Source of the DNA: UBA5336 sp964506685
GTDB lineage: Bacteria > Pseudomonadota > Alphaproteobacteria > Caulobacterales > Hyphomonadaceae
DNA length: 29,826 nucleotides
Direction of reading: 5' to 3'
Assembly (NCBI GenBank): GCA_964506685.1
Contig: CAZDMQ010000041.1
Location: forward strand, 1-29,826
Shown: piece after piece, positions 1-7,631 of the stretch
How positions within the stretch are numbered: the first letter of the stretch is position 1
How the letters are laid out: each line of letters opens with the position of its first letter
The notes under the pieces: model-generated
Seen by the model: the letters and a program-made list of their open reading frames with translations, nothing else
Databases searched by the model: none
Told to the model about the DNA's origin: nothing
Made by a program: the position numbers and the translations under genes

Positions 1-120
1 GCTCCGCTTTCTCCTTGCCAGACCACAAAATTCACCCCGCCAAGTGGTTCAATTTAGCCGGAATCTGCCCTAGCCAATGGCCGCCGTGCGGAGCCCGGTC
101 CTGAAGCGCTTCCAGGCGAA

Positions 121-170
121 GTGGACACTGGTTCACCGTCCGGAAGCGCGCCAAAACAAGGACTTGAAGC
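121..170 (+). repeat. Degenerate alphaproteobacterial intergenic repeat, copy 1
   Basis: A non-coding stretch starting GTGGACACTGG and ending CCAAAACAAGGACTTGAAGC. Its end resembles intergenic repeats scattered through many alphaproteobacterial genomes, which carry an AAAACAAGGA..AGAGC-like end. A second, more degenerate copy lies at 5996-6059 and shares GTGGA at the start, CGGA in the middle and a GCGCCA(A/G)AACA(A/G)GGAC(T/C)TGAAGC end. Just upstream, 100-116 is a near-palindrome (CCTGAAGCGCTTCCAGG). The element lies downstream of the VWA gene; nothing else is seen in 1-202. The family assignment is from memory, not from a search. Confidence 0.5.
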
Positions 171-202
171 GGCCCGCTGATTCCAGTTGAGAACACACCG
201 CC

Positions 203-1384
203 TTAGCGCTGCAGTTCCTTCATCGCTTCCTCGAGCCCGGCCAGCGTCAGCTCGAACATGCGTTGCGGCCCGATCAGTTCGCGCACAAGCTGGATCGACG
301 GGGTATACTCCCAGGCGCCTTCCTTGACCGGGTTGAGCCAGACCAGCGAGGGATAGGTCTCCACGAACCGCTGGATCCAGAGCCCGCCCGGCTCCTCGTT
401 CCAGTGCTCGACACTGCCGCCGGCATAGGTCACCTCATAGGGGCTCATGGAGGCGTCGCCCACGATGACCACCTTGTAGTCGCTGGGATACTTGTGCAGC
501 ACGTCCCAGGTCGGCACTTGGTCGGTGCGGCGCCGGCGATTGTCCTTCCACAGGCCCTCATACGGGCAATTGTGGAAGTAGAAGTGCTCGAGGTTCTTGA
601 TCTCCGAGCGCGCGGCCGAGAACAGCTCCTCGCAAACCCGCATGTAAGGGTCCATCGAGCCGCCGGCGTCCAGCAGCAGCAGCACCGAGATGGAGTTGCG
701 CCGTTCGGGCCGCATGGTCACGTCGAGATAGCCCTGCTTCGCAGAGTTACGGATCGTCTGGTCGAGATCGAGCTCCTCATCGGCCCCGTCGCGCGCCCAT
801 TTCCGCAGCCGCTTCAGCGCCACCTTGATGTTGCGCGTGCCCAGTTCGACACCGTCGTCATAATTCTTGAATTCGCGCTTGTCCCAGACCTTCACCGCCC
901 GCCGGTGGCGCGATTTCTCCTGGCCGATGCGGACGCCCTCGGGATTGTAGCCATTGGCGCCGAAGGGCGAGGTGCCGCCCGTACCGATCCACTTGTTGCC
1001 GCCCTCATGGCGCTTCTTCTGCTCCTCGAGCCGCTCCTTCAGCGTCTCCATCAGCTTCTCGAACCCGCCCATGGCCTCGATTTCGGCCTTTTCCTCGTCG
1101 GTGAGGAATTTCTCCGTCATCTTGCGCAGCCATTCCTCGGGCAGGTCCTGCACGTTGACGGCATCAGCGAGGCTGTCGAGGCCCTTGAAGACGTGGCCGA
1201 ACACCTTGTCGAACTTGTCGAGATTGCGCTCGTCCTTCACCAGGGCCGTGCGCGAGAGGTAATAGAAGTCCTCGACGTCCATATCGATGACATTCCTGTC
1301 CATCGCCTCGATCAGGGCGAGATATTCCTTCAGCGTGACCGGCACCTTGGCGTCGCGCAGCTGGTTGAAGAAGTTCAGGAACAT
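203..1384 (-). CDS. CoxE-like VWA domain protein
   Basis: A 393-residue soluble protein of the CoxE-like VWA family, which normally works with a MoxR AAA+ ATPase in metal-cofactor insertion or protein assembly. The first 230 residues are helical and charged (coiled-coil-like around 95-128). The VWA domain follows, with a MIDAS-like start at 236-243 (LLLDAGGS, D239). This has the DxGGS form rather than classical DxSxS. A second acidic loop VGDASMSP is at 308-315. The ATG at 1384 has a good ribosome binding site (AAAGGGAGAG) upstream; reading further upstream would run into the divergent gene at 1526. The partner MoxR gene lies 2.9 kb away on the same strand instead of being adjacent. Family call is confident, substrate unknown. 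Confidence 0.88.
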   Translation of the reverse strand: MFLNFFNQLRDAKVPVTLKEYLALIEAMDRNVIDMDVEDFYYLSRTALVKDERNLDKFDKVFGHVFKGLDSLADAVNVQDLPEEWLRKMTEKFLTDEEKAEIEAMGGFEKLMETLKERLEEQKKRHEGGNKWIGTGGTSPFGANGYNPEGVRIGQEKSRHRRAVKVWDKREFKNYDDGVELGTRNIKVALKRLRKWARDGADEELDLDQTIRNSAKQGYLDVTMRPERRNSISVLLLLDAGGSMDPYMRVCEELFSAARSEIKNLEHFYFHNCPYEGLWKDNRRRRTDQVPTWDVLHKYPSDYKVVIVGDASMSPYEVTYAGGSVEHWNEEPGGLWIQRFVETYPSLVWLNPVKEGAWEYTPSIQLVRELIGPQRMFELTLAGLEEAMKELQR

Positions 1385-1525
1385 GACGACCGCTCTCCCT
1401 TTGCATCCGATCCTACACCGCAGCGCGCCTGCTGTCCAAGATGACGCTGGGAGAGCTGCGGACAAAAGGACGCCCCGCACGCGCAGGAAATTGCGTCGGC
1501 GACCGGATCGGCGCAAACAGGCCCC

Positions 1526-2320
1526 ATGAGTGGAGACACAGCATTCGACGAGGACGAGCCCGGCCTTGACGGTGACGGGGCCCCGCCCGAGGGCATCTGC
1601 GGGTCCAAGGAAGTCGGCGCCCTCGCGCACCTCTATCGCGGCGAGGTCTATCGCTCGACGATCTGGCGCCAGCGCCTCGACCAGACCACCAACTGGGCCG
1701 TGGTCTCGACCGGCATCGCCCTGTCGGTCAGCTTCGCCTCGGCCACCGCGTCGCCCTTTCCCATCGTGCTGGTGGGCCTGCTCTGCGTGATGTTCCTGAT
1801 GCTGGAGGCCCGGCGGTATCGCTTCTTCTATGTCTGGCGGTTCCGGGCGCGCGTGCTCGAGATCGCCTTCTACGTGCCGATGCTGCGCGGCGAGGGGGCG
1901 AAGATCCCGCTCGACCGCGGCACCGCCCTAAGCGACGATTACGAAAGTCCGAAGTACCGCATCTCCATGGCCCGCGCCCTCGGTCGGCGGCTGCGGCGCA
2001 ATTATGGCTGGATCTTCGCCATCCAGGGCGCGGCCTATTTCGCGAAGATCGCCATTCACCCGACCGATGTGCCCGATCTCGGCACCTTCATCTACCGCGC
2101 CCATATCGGCCCGATCCCCGGCTGGCTGACCGTCCTCGCCGGGCTCGCCTTCCATGTCGGCTGGATCGGCTTCGCCTGGATCACCTGGCGCTGGGAACAG
2201 CACGACAAGACCAAGATGGCCGACTTCCTCGACAGCCGGAAGGACGTCCTCGAACAACGCGGCGTCCAGGTCACCACCGCCCGCGGCATGGAAGGCCTCG
2301 GCGGGTCCTCCGGGGGATGA
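1526..2320 (+). CDS. DUF2270 family membrane protein
   Basis: A 264-residue integral membrane protein. An acidic N-terminus is followed by the family signature LAHLYRGEVYRSTIWRQRLD (34-52), TTNWAVVSTG (54-63) and LEARRYRFFYVWR (93-105), which I recognise as DUF2270. Four membrane segments are likely, near 57-73, 79-94, 160-177 and 199-220, with a basic loop (RRLRRNY) before the third. It is divergent from the VWA gene, with 141 nt between the starts, and convergent with the gene ending at 2368. The Shine-Dalgarno sequence before the ATG is weak. Function is unknown in this family; closeness to MoxR/VWA genes is suggestive only. Confidence 0.82.
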   Translation: MSGDTAFDEDEPGLDGDGAPPEGICGSKEVGALAHLYRGEVYRSTIWRQRLDQTTNWAVVSTGIALSVSFASATASPFPIVLVGLLCVMFLMLEARRYRFFYVWRFRARVLEIAFYVPMLRGEGAKIPLDRGTALSDDYESPKYRISMARALGRRLRRNYGWIFAIQGAAYFAKIAIHPTDVPDLGTFIYRAHIGPIPGWLTVLAGLAFHVGWIGFAWITWRWEQHDKTKMADFLDSRKDVLEQRGVQVTTARGMEGLGGSSGG

Positions 2321-2330
2321 GCGGACAGGA

Positions 2331-2357
2331 GGCCCGGCCTGGATAGGCGGCCGGCCC
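2331..2357. terminator. Candidate bidirectional terminator hairpin
   Basis: GGCCCGGCC at 2331-2339 pairs with GGCCGGCCC at 2349-2357 with a single C-C mismatch, leaving a 9-nt loop. It sits in the 47-bp gap between two convergent genes ending at 2320 and 2368. There is no T-tract on either side, so the call rests on position and stem strength. Confidence 0.4.
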
Positions 2358-2367
2358 GCAGCGCCCT

Positions 2368-4134
2368 TCACGTCCAGCGCCGCCAGAGGCCCTGGGCTCG
2401 CAGGAACAGCCAGTAGCCGACGGCATAGACGAGAAACAGCAGCACCAGCGGTGTGGCGACCTTGATCAGGCCGACCAGCACCGGATGGACGTCCATGGCA
2501 GCGAGCCCCGGCGCCCGCGACGCCAGAAGGCTCCGTCCCCATGTCCAGAAATCGGCGTTGTCCATGTAGCTCAGCATCTCGAAATAGCTGAAGAACACGA
2601 AGGGCACGAGCATCAGTTGCAACTGGTGCGTAGATTTCGCCGTCACCAGCTGTTCGGCCTCGATGATGTTGGCTTCGATCCGCTGCAATTCATCCCGCAG
2701 GCGCATGTAGGTCTCGACCTGCGGCCGGAAGATGCGGCCGATGAATTCCTCATAGGTCTGCCAGCCGATGATGCGGCGTCCCCGCAGGGTGCGGATCCGG
2801 TCCTGCAGCGTCGACCAGTAGTATTCCGACCGCGCAATACGGAACCGCAGGCCGCCGCGCACCCGGCGGGTCTGCGTCTCGACCTGCAGGGTGATACGCC
2901 TGACCTGGGCCAGCGTCGTCGCCCGCCGGCTGTTGAGGTCCTCGAGCTGCCGCAGCACCGCCCGCAATTCCTCGGCGGCTTCCAGCATCTGCGCCCGGTC
3001 GATCAGGGCGAAGATCCGGTTCTCGCCGCAATTGTGCACGCGCCGGACCAGCCGGGCCAGCTGGTTCCGCGACGGTCCGTCATAGAGCAGGAAATACCGC
3101 ACCTCCGGCATGGTCACGCCGTCACTCGCCTCGCGGCCGAACGAGGATCCGAATACTGCGAGCCCGTCGAGGAAGCCGCACAGGATCGCGTTGCCGCCCT
3201 GGTAGTCCCGGGACCGGTCGGTGAGGGCATGCGAGCGGCTGCGAAAGCCGAGGATCCGCGTGAAGAATCCGGGATGCCGGTTGAGCAGGTCCTGCAGGTT
3301 ACGGAAATTGCCGCTGGTCAGCATCTCGGTCGATACCGCTGACGTTCCGCCGGACCCGTCCGTGCGCGCAAGGAACCGCTTGGCAATGATCGGTTTCGTG
3401 ATCGACTTCTCCGGCTCGATGTCGACCAGCATCTGCTCGCAATGCTCGGCGAACTGGACCGTGTCCTCGGCCCGGCGCAGCACGATCCCCTTGAACATCG
3501 CAACACATTCATAGGGCCGGTCCTGCGCCACGCTGTCGAGAAAGCGGCAGGGATCGTCGAGACCGGCCATGTGGTCGGCCCAGAACCCGTCATAGATCAT
3601 CTCCATGAAGGCATCATTGGCCACGTCATTGTCGGTCCAGGCCAGTGTCTGGCCGCCGGCGGTGCTGAGCTTCTCCAGCGTATCGGACAGCCGCTCACCA
3701 TAATCGAGTTCGGACTGGCCGACAGCCGGGTAGGCCCGCAGGTTCACGGTGATGTATTCGGTGTGGACATCGATGATGACCTCGATGGGCACCCCGTGGC
3801 GATGGACCGCCAGGAAGATCGAACGGTAGCGGTCGCGCCGCTCCGTCGCATTGGCCGGATCACCGGTCGCATTGCGGGGGACGAACCTCGGTCCGGGCCG
3901 GCCGGCTGTCACCTGATCGATGTATTCGTTGAGGTGATCGAGGATGACTCCGAGCCGCGCACGGGCTTCCTGCGCCCCGGTCTGCCGGTCGCCACCGCCC
4001 CTGCGCATGACCTGGTTGTTTGCCGAGACGGGATCAGCCTCGCGATGGGCGCGGATCGTGTACTGGCGTGTCAGGCACGGCGTATCGATCAGGAAGGTCG
4101 GTCGGCGATCGGTGAGAAACGTGTCCTTAGCCAT
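2368..4134 (-). CDS. Membrane-anchored coiled-coil protein, distant DUF3422-like
   Basis: A 588-residue protein with no close family I can name. Residues 376-500 are helical and coiled-coil-like. The C-terminus has two likely membrane segments (about 507-522 and 551-577). Several motifs recall DUF3422 proteins of alphaproteobacteria: VDVHTEYITV (122-130) resembles their RWERHTEF motif, and SEYYWSTLQDRIRTLRGRR (436-454) followed by GWQTYEEFIGR (457-467) and a P..ET stretch resembles the YY.LV..R...LRE.R..G.QT..EF..R block before their C-terminal membrane anchor. It is longer than usual for that family, with an extra middle region. The ATG at 4134 has AAGGGGGA upstream. It lies 117 nt downstream of moxR on the same strand, so co-transcription is plausible. 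The gene is certain, the family link tentative. Confidence 0.72.
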   Translation of the reverse strand: MAKDTFLTDRRPTFLIDTPCLTRQYTIRAHREADPVSANNQVMRRGGGDRQTGAQEARARLGVILDHLNEYIDQVTAGRPGPRFVPRNATGDPANATERRDRYRSIFLAVHRHGVPIEVIIDVHTEYITVNLRAYPAVGQSELDYGERLSDTLEKLSTAGGQTLAWTDNDVANDAFMEMIYDGFWADHMAGLDDPCRFLDSVAQDRPYECVAMFKGIVLRRAEDTVQFAEHCEQMLVDIEPEKSITKPIIAKRFLARTDGSGGTSAVSTEMLTSGNFRNLQDLLNRHPGFFTRILGFRSRSHALTDRSRDYQGGNAILCGFLDGLAVFGSSFGREASDGVTMPEVRYFLLYDGPSRNQLARLVRRVHNCGENRIFALIDRAQMLEAAEELRAVLRQLEDLNSRRATTLAQVRRITLQVETQTRRVRGGLRFRIARSEYYWSTLQDRIRTLRGRRIIGWQTYEEFIGRIFRPQVETYMRLRDELQRIEANIIEAEQLVTAKSTHQLQLMLVPFVFFSYFEMLSYMDNADFWTWGRSLLASRAPGLAAMDVHPVLVGLIKVATPLVLLFLVYAVGYWLFLRAQGLWRRWT

Positions 4135-4251
4135 GGGCAGTCCCCCTTGCGCACGCACATTCCCGATCCGGTTCCCGGCCTGCGGCAGGCGACCGGGGTC
4201 AGGCGTCAGGTCCCCCCAGACGCTGCCGCGACCCAGCCGCCCGTCGCCCTG

Positions 4252-5124
4252 CTACCCCGCAGGTCCCCTGCGGCCGCCGCCTTCGCCCTGGCGGCGGCTC
4301 AGGAAGGCCAGCCGCTCGAACAGGGCGACATCCTGCTCGTTCTTCAGCAGCGCACCATGCAGTGGCGGGGTCAGACGGTCGGGATCGGTCTCACGGATCG
4401 TCTCGAGGTCGATATCCTCGTTCATCAGCAGCTTCAGCCAGTCCAGCAGCTCGCTCGTCGAGGGCTTCTTCTTCATCCCCGGCACCTCGCGCATCGAATA
4501 GAACGTCGTCAGCGCATCCTTGACGAGCTTCTGCTTCACGCCGGGATAGTGCACCTCGACGATCTCGCGCATGGTCTGCTCGTCGGGGAACTTGATGAAG
4601 TGGAAGAAGCAGCGGCGCAGGAAGGCGTCCGGCAACTCCTTCTCATTGTTCGAGGTGATGATCACGATCGGCCGCTGCACCGCCTTCACCGTCCGGTCGA
4701 GCTCGTAGACATAGAACTCCATCCGGTCGAGCTCCTGCAGGAGGTCGTTCGGGAACTCGATATCGGCCTTGTCGATCTCGTCGATCAGCAGCACCGGGCG
4801 CTCGGGCGCCTCGAACGCCTCCCACAGCTTGCCCTTCTTGATATAGTTCGCGATGTCCTTGGCGCGCTCCTCGCCCATCTGGCCATCGCGCAGCCGGCTA
4901 ACCGCATCATACTCGTAAAGCCCCTGCTGCGCCTTGGTGGTCGATTTGATGTGCCACTCGATCAGCGGCGCGCCGATCGCCTTGGCCACCTCGATTGCCA
5001 GCACCGTCTTGCCCGTGCCCGGCTCGCCCTTCACCAGCAGCGGACGCTCCAGCGCAATTGCAGCATTCACTGCCACCCGCAGGTCATCGGTCGCGACATA
5101 ATCCTTCGTACCCTCAAAGCGCAT
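4252..5124 (-). CDS. MoxR-family AAA+ ATPase
   Basis: A 290-residue AAA+ ATPase. Walker A is GEPGTGKT (33-40), Walker B is VLLIDEIDKA (111-120), and the sensor-1 and arginine-finger region is ITSNNEKELPDAFLRR (156-171). The opening YVATDDLRVAVNAAI and the insert EWHIKSTTKAQQGLYEYDAV are typical of the MoxR subgroup paired with CoxE-like VWA proteins, where ATP hydrolysis is thought to drive metal-cofactor loading or assembly of a client. The ATG at 5124 has GAGAGGGAG upstream and matches the usual MRFEGT start; a longer upstream reading is unsupported. The gene is divergent from flbT (194 bp between starts). The C-terminal tail is Gly/Arg-rich and probably unstructured. Confidence 0.93.
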   Translation of the reverse strand: MRFEGTKDYVATDDLRVAVNAAIALERPLLVKGEPGTGKTVLAIEVAKAIGAPLIEWHIKSTTKAQQGLYEYDAVSRLRDGQMGEERAKDIANYIKKGKLWEAFEAPERPVLLIDEIDKADIEFPNDLLQELDRMEFYVYELDRTVKAVQRPIVIITSNNEKELPDAFLRRCFFHFIKFPDEQTMREIVEVHYPGVKQKLVKDALTTFYSMREVPGMKKKPSTSELLDWLKLLMNEDIDLETIRETDPDRLTPPLHGALLKNEQDVALFERLAFLSRRQGEGGGRRGPAG

Positions 5125-5255
5125 GCGGGGCTCCCTCTCAATCCGGTCTGGCTGGGACATTAAGGGCTTGAGCGCGAAGGGCAACGCTTCCCTTGCGCCA
5201 ATTGCATCGCCGGGCCGGTGGCAGCACCGCATCCCGCGCCGCCCCATCCTCACCT

Positions 5256-5284
5256 TTGGTTAACAGGTTTCGGCGATTTGATAA
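5256..5284 (+). promoter_or_regulatory. Candidate flbT promoter
   Basis: TTGGTT (5256-5261), a 17-bp spacer and TGATAA (5279-5284) form a possible housekeeping -35/-10 pair 35 nt before the flbT start. A single GTTAAC half-site overlaps the -35; a full TTAA-N7-TTAA CtrA site is not present. Confidence 0.3.
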
Positions 5285-5318
5285 GGAACTCAAAGACATA
5301 AGTGATTCGGTCGCGACA

Positions 5319-5696
5319 ATGCCGCTCAAACTGTCCCTCAAGCCCGGCGAGACGTTCATCGTCAATGGCGCTGTTGTGCGGAATGGCGACCGGCGCGGCG
5401 TCCTTCTGCTCGAGACCCAGGCGCGCGTTCTTCGCGAAAAGGACATCATGCAGCCGGACGAGGCCGACACGCCGCTGAAGCGCGCCTATTTCGCGATCAT
5501 GCAGATGTACCTGCTCGGCGCGACGGAGGGCCGCGCCTATGACCAGGCCTGCGCCGCGCTGGCCGATCTCGCGCCCGCCGATCCTGCCCTCGCCGTTGTC
5601 CTGTCGCGCGAGGTTGCCAGCGGCGATCTCTACAAGGCGCTTTCGCGCTGCCGTCGGGCGCTGACCCGACCCGATCCGGAGGCGGTCCATGCCTGA
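5319..5696 (+). CDS. flbT: Flagellin mRNA regulator FlbT
   Basis: A 125-residue protein that opens MPLKLSLKPGETFIVNGAVV and continues with NGDRRGVLLLE and REKDIMQPDEADTP, the hallmark blocks of FlbT. In Caulobacter FlbT binds the flagellin mRNA leader and limits its translation and stability; in other alphaproteobacteria it can act positively. The family-conserved MPLKLSLKPGE fixes the start at 5319 even though the ribosome binding site is poor. Its usual partner flaF and flagellin genes are absent from this window. Instead its last codons overlap an unknown 101-codon gene by 8 nt. The upstream neighbour, a MoxR ATPase, is divergent. Confidence 0.9.
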   Translation: MPLKLSLKPGETFIVNGAVVRNGDRRGVLLLETQARVLREKDIMQPDEADTPLKRAYFAIMQMYLLGATEGRAYDQACAALADLAPADPALAVVLSREVASGDLYKALSRCRRALTRPDPEAVHA

Positions 5697-5994
5697 CGGT
5701 CAAGCCCATGCCGATGACGAATTCGACGTGATCGACCCCACCGCGCTGGATGACGCCATTCGTCGCCTCGAAGCCGGCGAGCCGGTGCCCGAGCACGGAA
5801 TCGACCTGGGCGGCGGCTGCATCGCCCGGCCCGATGGTCCCATGGGCCAGCAGGGCCTGTTGCAGCGCCTCAAGGGTCACCGCCAGCTGATCCGGCTCGC
5901 CCGCAACCGCACGGTTGTCTCCGACACCCCGCCCGTGCTCACGGTCTGCGAGGACGTCCGGGCGCTGCTCGAAGCGGTCCGCGGCGCGGGATAA
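5689..5994 (+). CDS. Unknown protein translationally coupled to flbT
   Basis: A 101-residue protein I do not recognise. Its ATG lies inside the flbT stop region (8-nt overlap), so it is probably translated with flbT. The N-terminal third is acidic (DDEFDVIDPTALDDAIRRLE), then comes a Gly-rich turn (DLGGGCIARPDG) and a basic helix (LLQRLKGHRQLIRLARNR), ending in a short hydrophobic helix. There is no signal peptide or membrane segment. It does not resemble FlaF, the usual flbT neighbour. A role near flagellin control is possible from position alone. Confidence 0.7.
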   Translation: MPDGQAHADDEFDVIDPTALDDAIRRLEAGEPVPEHGIDLGGGCIARPDGPMGQQGLLQRLKGHRQLIRLARNRTVVSDTPPVLTVCEDVRALLEAVRGAG

Positions 5995-5995
5995 A

Positions 5996-6059
5996 GTGGA
6001 TCCGGAGCAAGCGGGCCCCTATGCGAACGGAGCCTTGCGCCAGAACAGGGACCTGAAGC
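5996..6059 (+). repeat. Degenerate alphaproteobacterial intergenic repeat, copy 2
   Basis: It begins GTGGATCCGG immediately after the stop codon of the preceding gene and ends GCGCCAGAACAGGGACCTGAAGC. It matches the element at 121-170 at both ends, with a longer and diverged middle. A short dyad follows (GAAGC at 6073, GCTTC at 6091). It occupies most of the 176-bp gap before thiE; no gene is seen there. Confidence 0.45.
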
Positions 6060-6170
6060 CACGGGCTGGAGTGAAGCGAACGACCGGTGCTTCAGGGCGC
6101 CCCCGGCCTCCCGACCCTCGCCCCTGCGCACGCATTGTGCCCCCTCGCATGTTTCGCTACCTCCCCTGCC

Positions 6171-6854
6171 ATGACTGATCGTGCGCGCGCCCGCCTCTAT
6201 CTCATCACCCCGCCGAGGATCGAGGACCCGGCCGCCTTCCGCGAGGCCCTGACCGCGGCGCTTGACGGCGGCGACGTCGCCTGCCTGCAGCTCCGGCTGA
6301 AAGCAGGCGACGCCCTCGACCGGGCCGCCACCGAACGGGTCGCCGGGGCGGTGCTGGACATGGCCCAGGCGCGCGGCGTGGCCGTGGTGATCAATGACAG
6401 CCCGGCGCTGGCCCTCGAACTCGGTGCCGACGGGGTGCATGTCGGCTGGGAAGATGTCCCGGTCGCCGAGGCGCGCAGGTTGCTCGGCCCCGAGGCGATT
6501 GTCGGAGCAACGGCGAAGAACTCCTATCACGCGGCCATGGAAGCGGGCGAGCAGGGCGCCGATTATGTCGCCTTCGGCGCCTTCCATCCGACCGCGACAA
6601 AGGAGGGAACGGTTGTCGCCGATCCGGCATTGCTGGCCAACTGGCAGGCCATGACGGAGCTGCCCTGCGTTGCGATTGGCGGTATCACCCCGGCCAATGC
6701 CCGGTCGCTGGTCGAGGCCGGCGCCGATTTTCTGGCTGTCAGCAGCGCTGTTTGGGCCCATCCAGAAGGACCCGGTGCGGCGGTTGCGGCCTTCAATGCG
6801 CTGTTCGACGCGGTTGCCGGTAGCGAGGGCGACAGCGACGCCCCGGACGGGTAA
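6171..6854 (+). CDS. thiE: Thiamine phosphate synthase (ThiE-like)
   Basis: A 227-residue TIM-barrel protein of the ThiE/TenI family, which joins hydroxymethylpyrimidine diphosphate to thiazole phosphate to make thiamine phosphate. Visible signatures are the strand LYLITPP (9-15), CLQLRLK (38-44) for pyrimidine binding, the metal-binding VVINDSPALALELGADGVHVG (72-92), GATAKN (112-117), YVAFGAFHPTATK (132-144) and the phosphate loop AIGGITPANA (168-177). The VHVGWEDV segment replaces the canonical VHLGQxD, and GATAKNSYHAA replaces the usual GxSxH, so this is a divergent alphaproteobacterial type and TenI-like activity is not excluded. No strong ribosome binding site precedes the ATG at 6171, but the family start fits. 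Confidence 0.85.
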   Translation: MTDRARARLYLITPPRIEDPAAFREALTAALDGGDVACLQLRLKAGDALDRAATERVAGAVLDMAQARGVAVVINDSPALALELGADGVHVGWEDVPVAEARRLLGPEAIVGATAKNSYHAAMEAGEQGADYVAFGAFHPTATKEGTVVADPALLANWQAMTELPCVAIGGITPANARSLVEAGADFLAVSSAVWAHPEGPGAAVAAFNALFDAVAGSEGDSDAPDG

Positions 6855-6923
6855 GAGCCGGGTCTGCCGGTCGGGCCCGTGGCCCGCGTTTCCCGCGCAG
6901 ACACCAGGAAAAGTAATCTCGTT

Positions 6924-7370
6924 TCAGTGCCTTGCGGAATTGCACGCGGCACAGATCCCCACCCCGTGTTTCAGTGATACGCTTGCGGCATGGATCTCCT
7001 GCGCCCGCTTCTCCTCCTGATTGACCTGCTCGGCGGCCTCCTGGCCGGCCGGGTGGGTCCGCGCGGAAAAGGAACGGGCCGCGGCCGGCAGGGCGGTGCC
7101 GGCGACGGGGACCGCGCGATCGCGCATGCCGGAGTGACGACCGGCCCGCGCACCTATCAATCGGGAACCAGCCTTGCGGCGGGACAGCACGGCGGACGGC
7201 AAACGCATGGCCCGCAGGCGCACCCGGACGTGCGCGGGGACCTGATCGAGGCGGGAGACCCGGTCCTGCGCCGGGCAGAGGGCGAGGGCGAGGGCGAGGA
7301 TGGGGGCCGGGGCAAGACCCACGGCTGCGGCGAGGGACTGGGCGCACGCGCAACCCCGGGCAACGGCCAT
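6924..7370 (-). CDS. Doubtful hypothetical protein
   Basis: The gap between thiE and sco (6855-7631, 777 bp) holds two opposed open frames and no recognisable family. The minus-strand frame starting at ATG 7370 has the better case. It has GGAGG five bases before the start, a hydrophobic N-terminus with a signal-peptide look (ILALALALC, around residues 24-32), and a plausible charged helix near the end (QEAAEQVNQEEKRAQEI). It would encode 148 residues ending ICAACNSARH. The opposing frame at 6990-7481 is Gly-rich, has a poor ribosome binding site, and looks like its shadow. An imperfect GAGGGC hexamer run at 7278-7299 underlies the repeated Ala-Leu. It may be spurious. Confidence 0.3.
   Translation of the reverse strand: MAVARGCACAQSLAAAVGLAPAPILALALALCPAQDRVSRLDQVPAHVRVRLRAMRLPSAVLSRRKAGSRLIGARAGRHSGMRDRAVPVAGTALPAAARSFSARTHPAGQEAAEQVNQEEKRAQEIHAASVSLKHGVGICAACNSARH
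7278..7299. repeat. Short tandem repeat (GAGGGC)
   Basis: Three full copies and a partial copy of the hexamer GAGGGC in a row. On the minus strand it would encode alternating Ala and Leu in the doubtful gene there. Such runs can change length by slippage. Confidence 0.6.
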
Positions 7371-7631
7371 GGCATCCTCCGGGGCACGGGACCGGCAGGG
7401 TGCGGCGACGGTCAGGCCGGGCTGCACATTGCGGATGCTGTGGATGCTCGAGCCCCTGTCACGGGCCAGGCCACAGCCTGACACGGGCTGACAGTCCGAT
7501 CTGACCTGCCGGACGCGCCAAGGCGCGGGCCGGGCACCGGTGCTTGTGCGAAAGGCTCCCTAGCCTGCCCCCATCCTGCCACCCGTCTGCCCGCGCGCGT
7601 GCCAAACGCACCGCGCAGCCCTGCGGTCGCG

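Noticed and set aside
3442..5163. 573-codon plus-strand frame opposite moxR and its neighbour
   Set aside because: It spans two real minus-strand genes and their gap, with no domain and no ribosome binding site.
5261..5280. CtrA binding site before flbT
   Set aside because: Only one TTAAC half-site is present; the second TTAA at seven-base spacing is missing.
6990..7481. 163-codon plus-strand gene after thiE
   Set aside because: No ribosome binding site, extreme Gly content, and direct opposition to a frame with a better start; kept only as part of the doubtful region.
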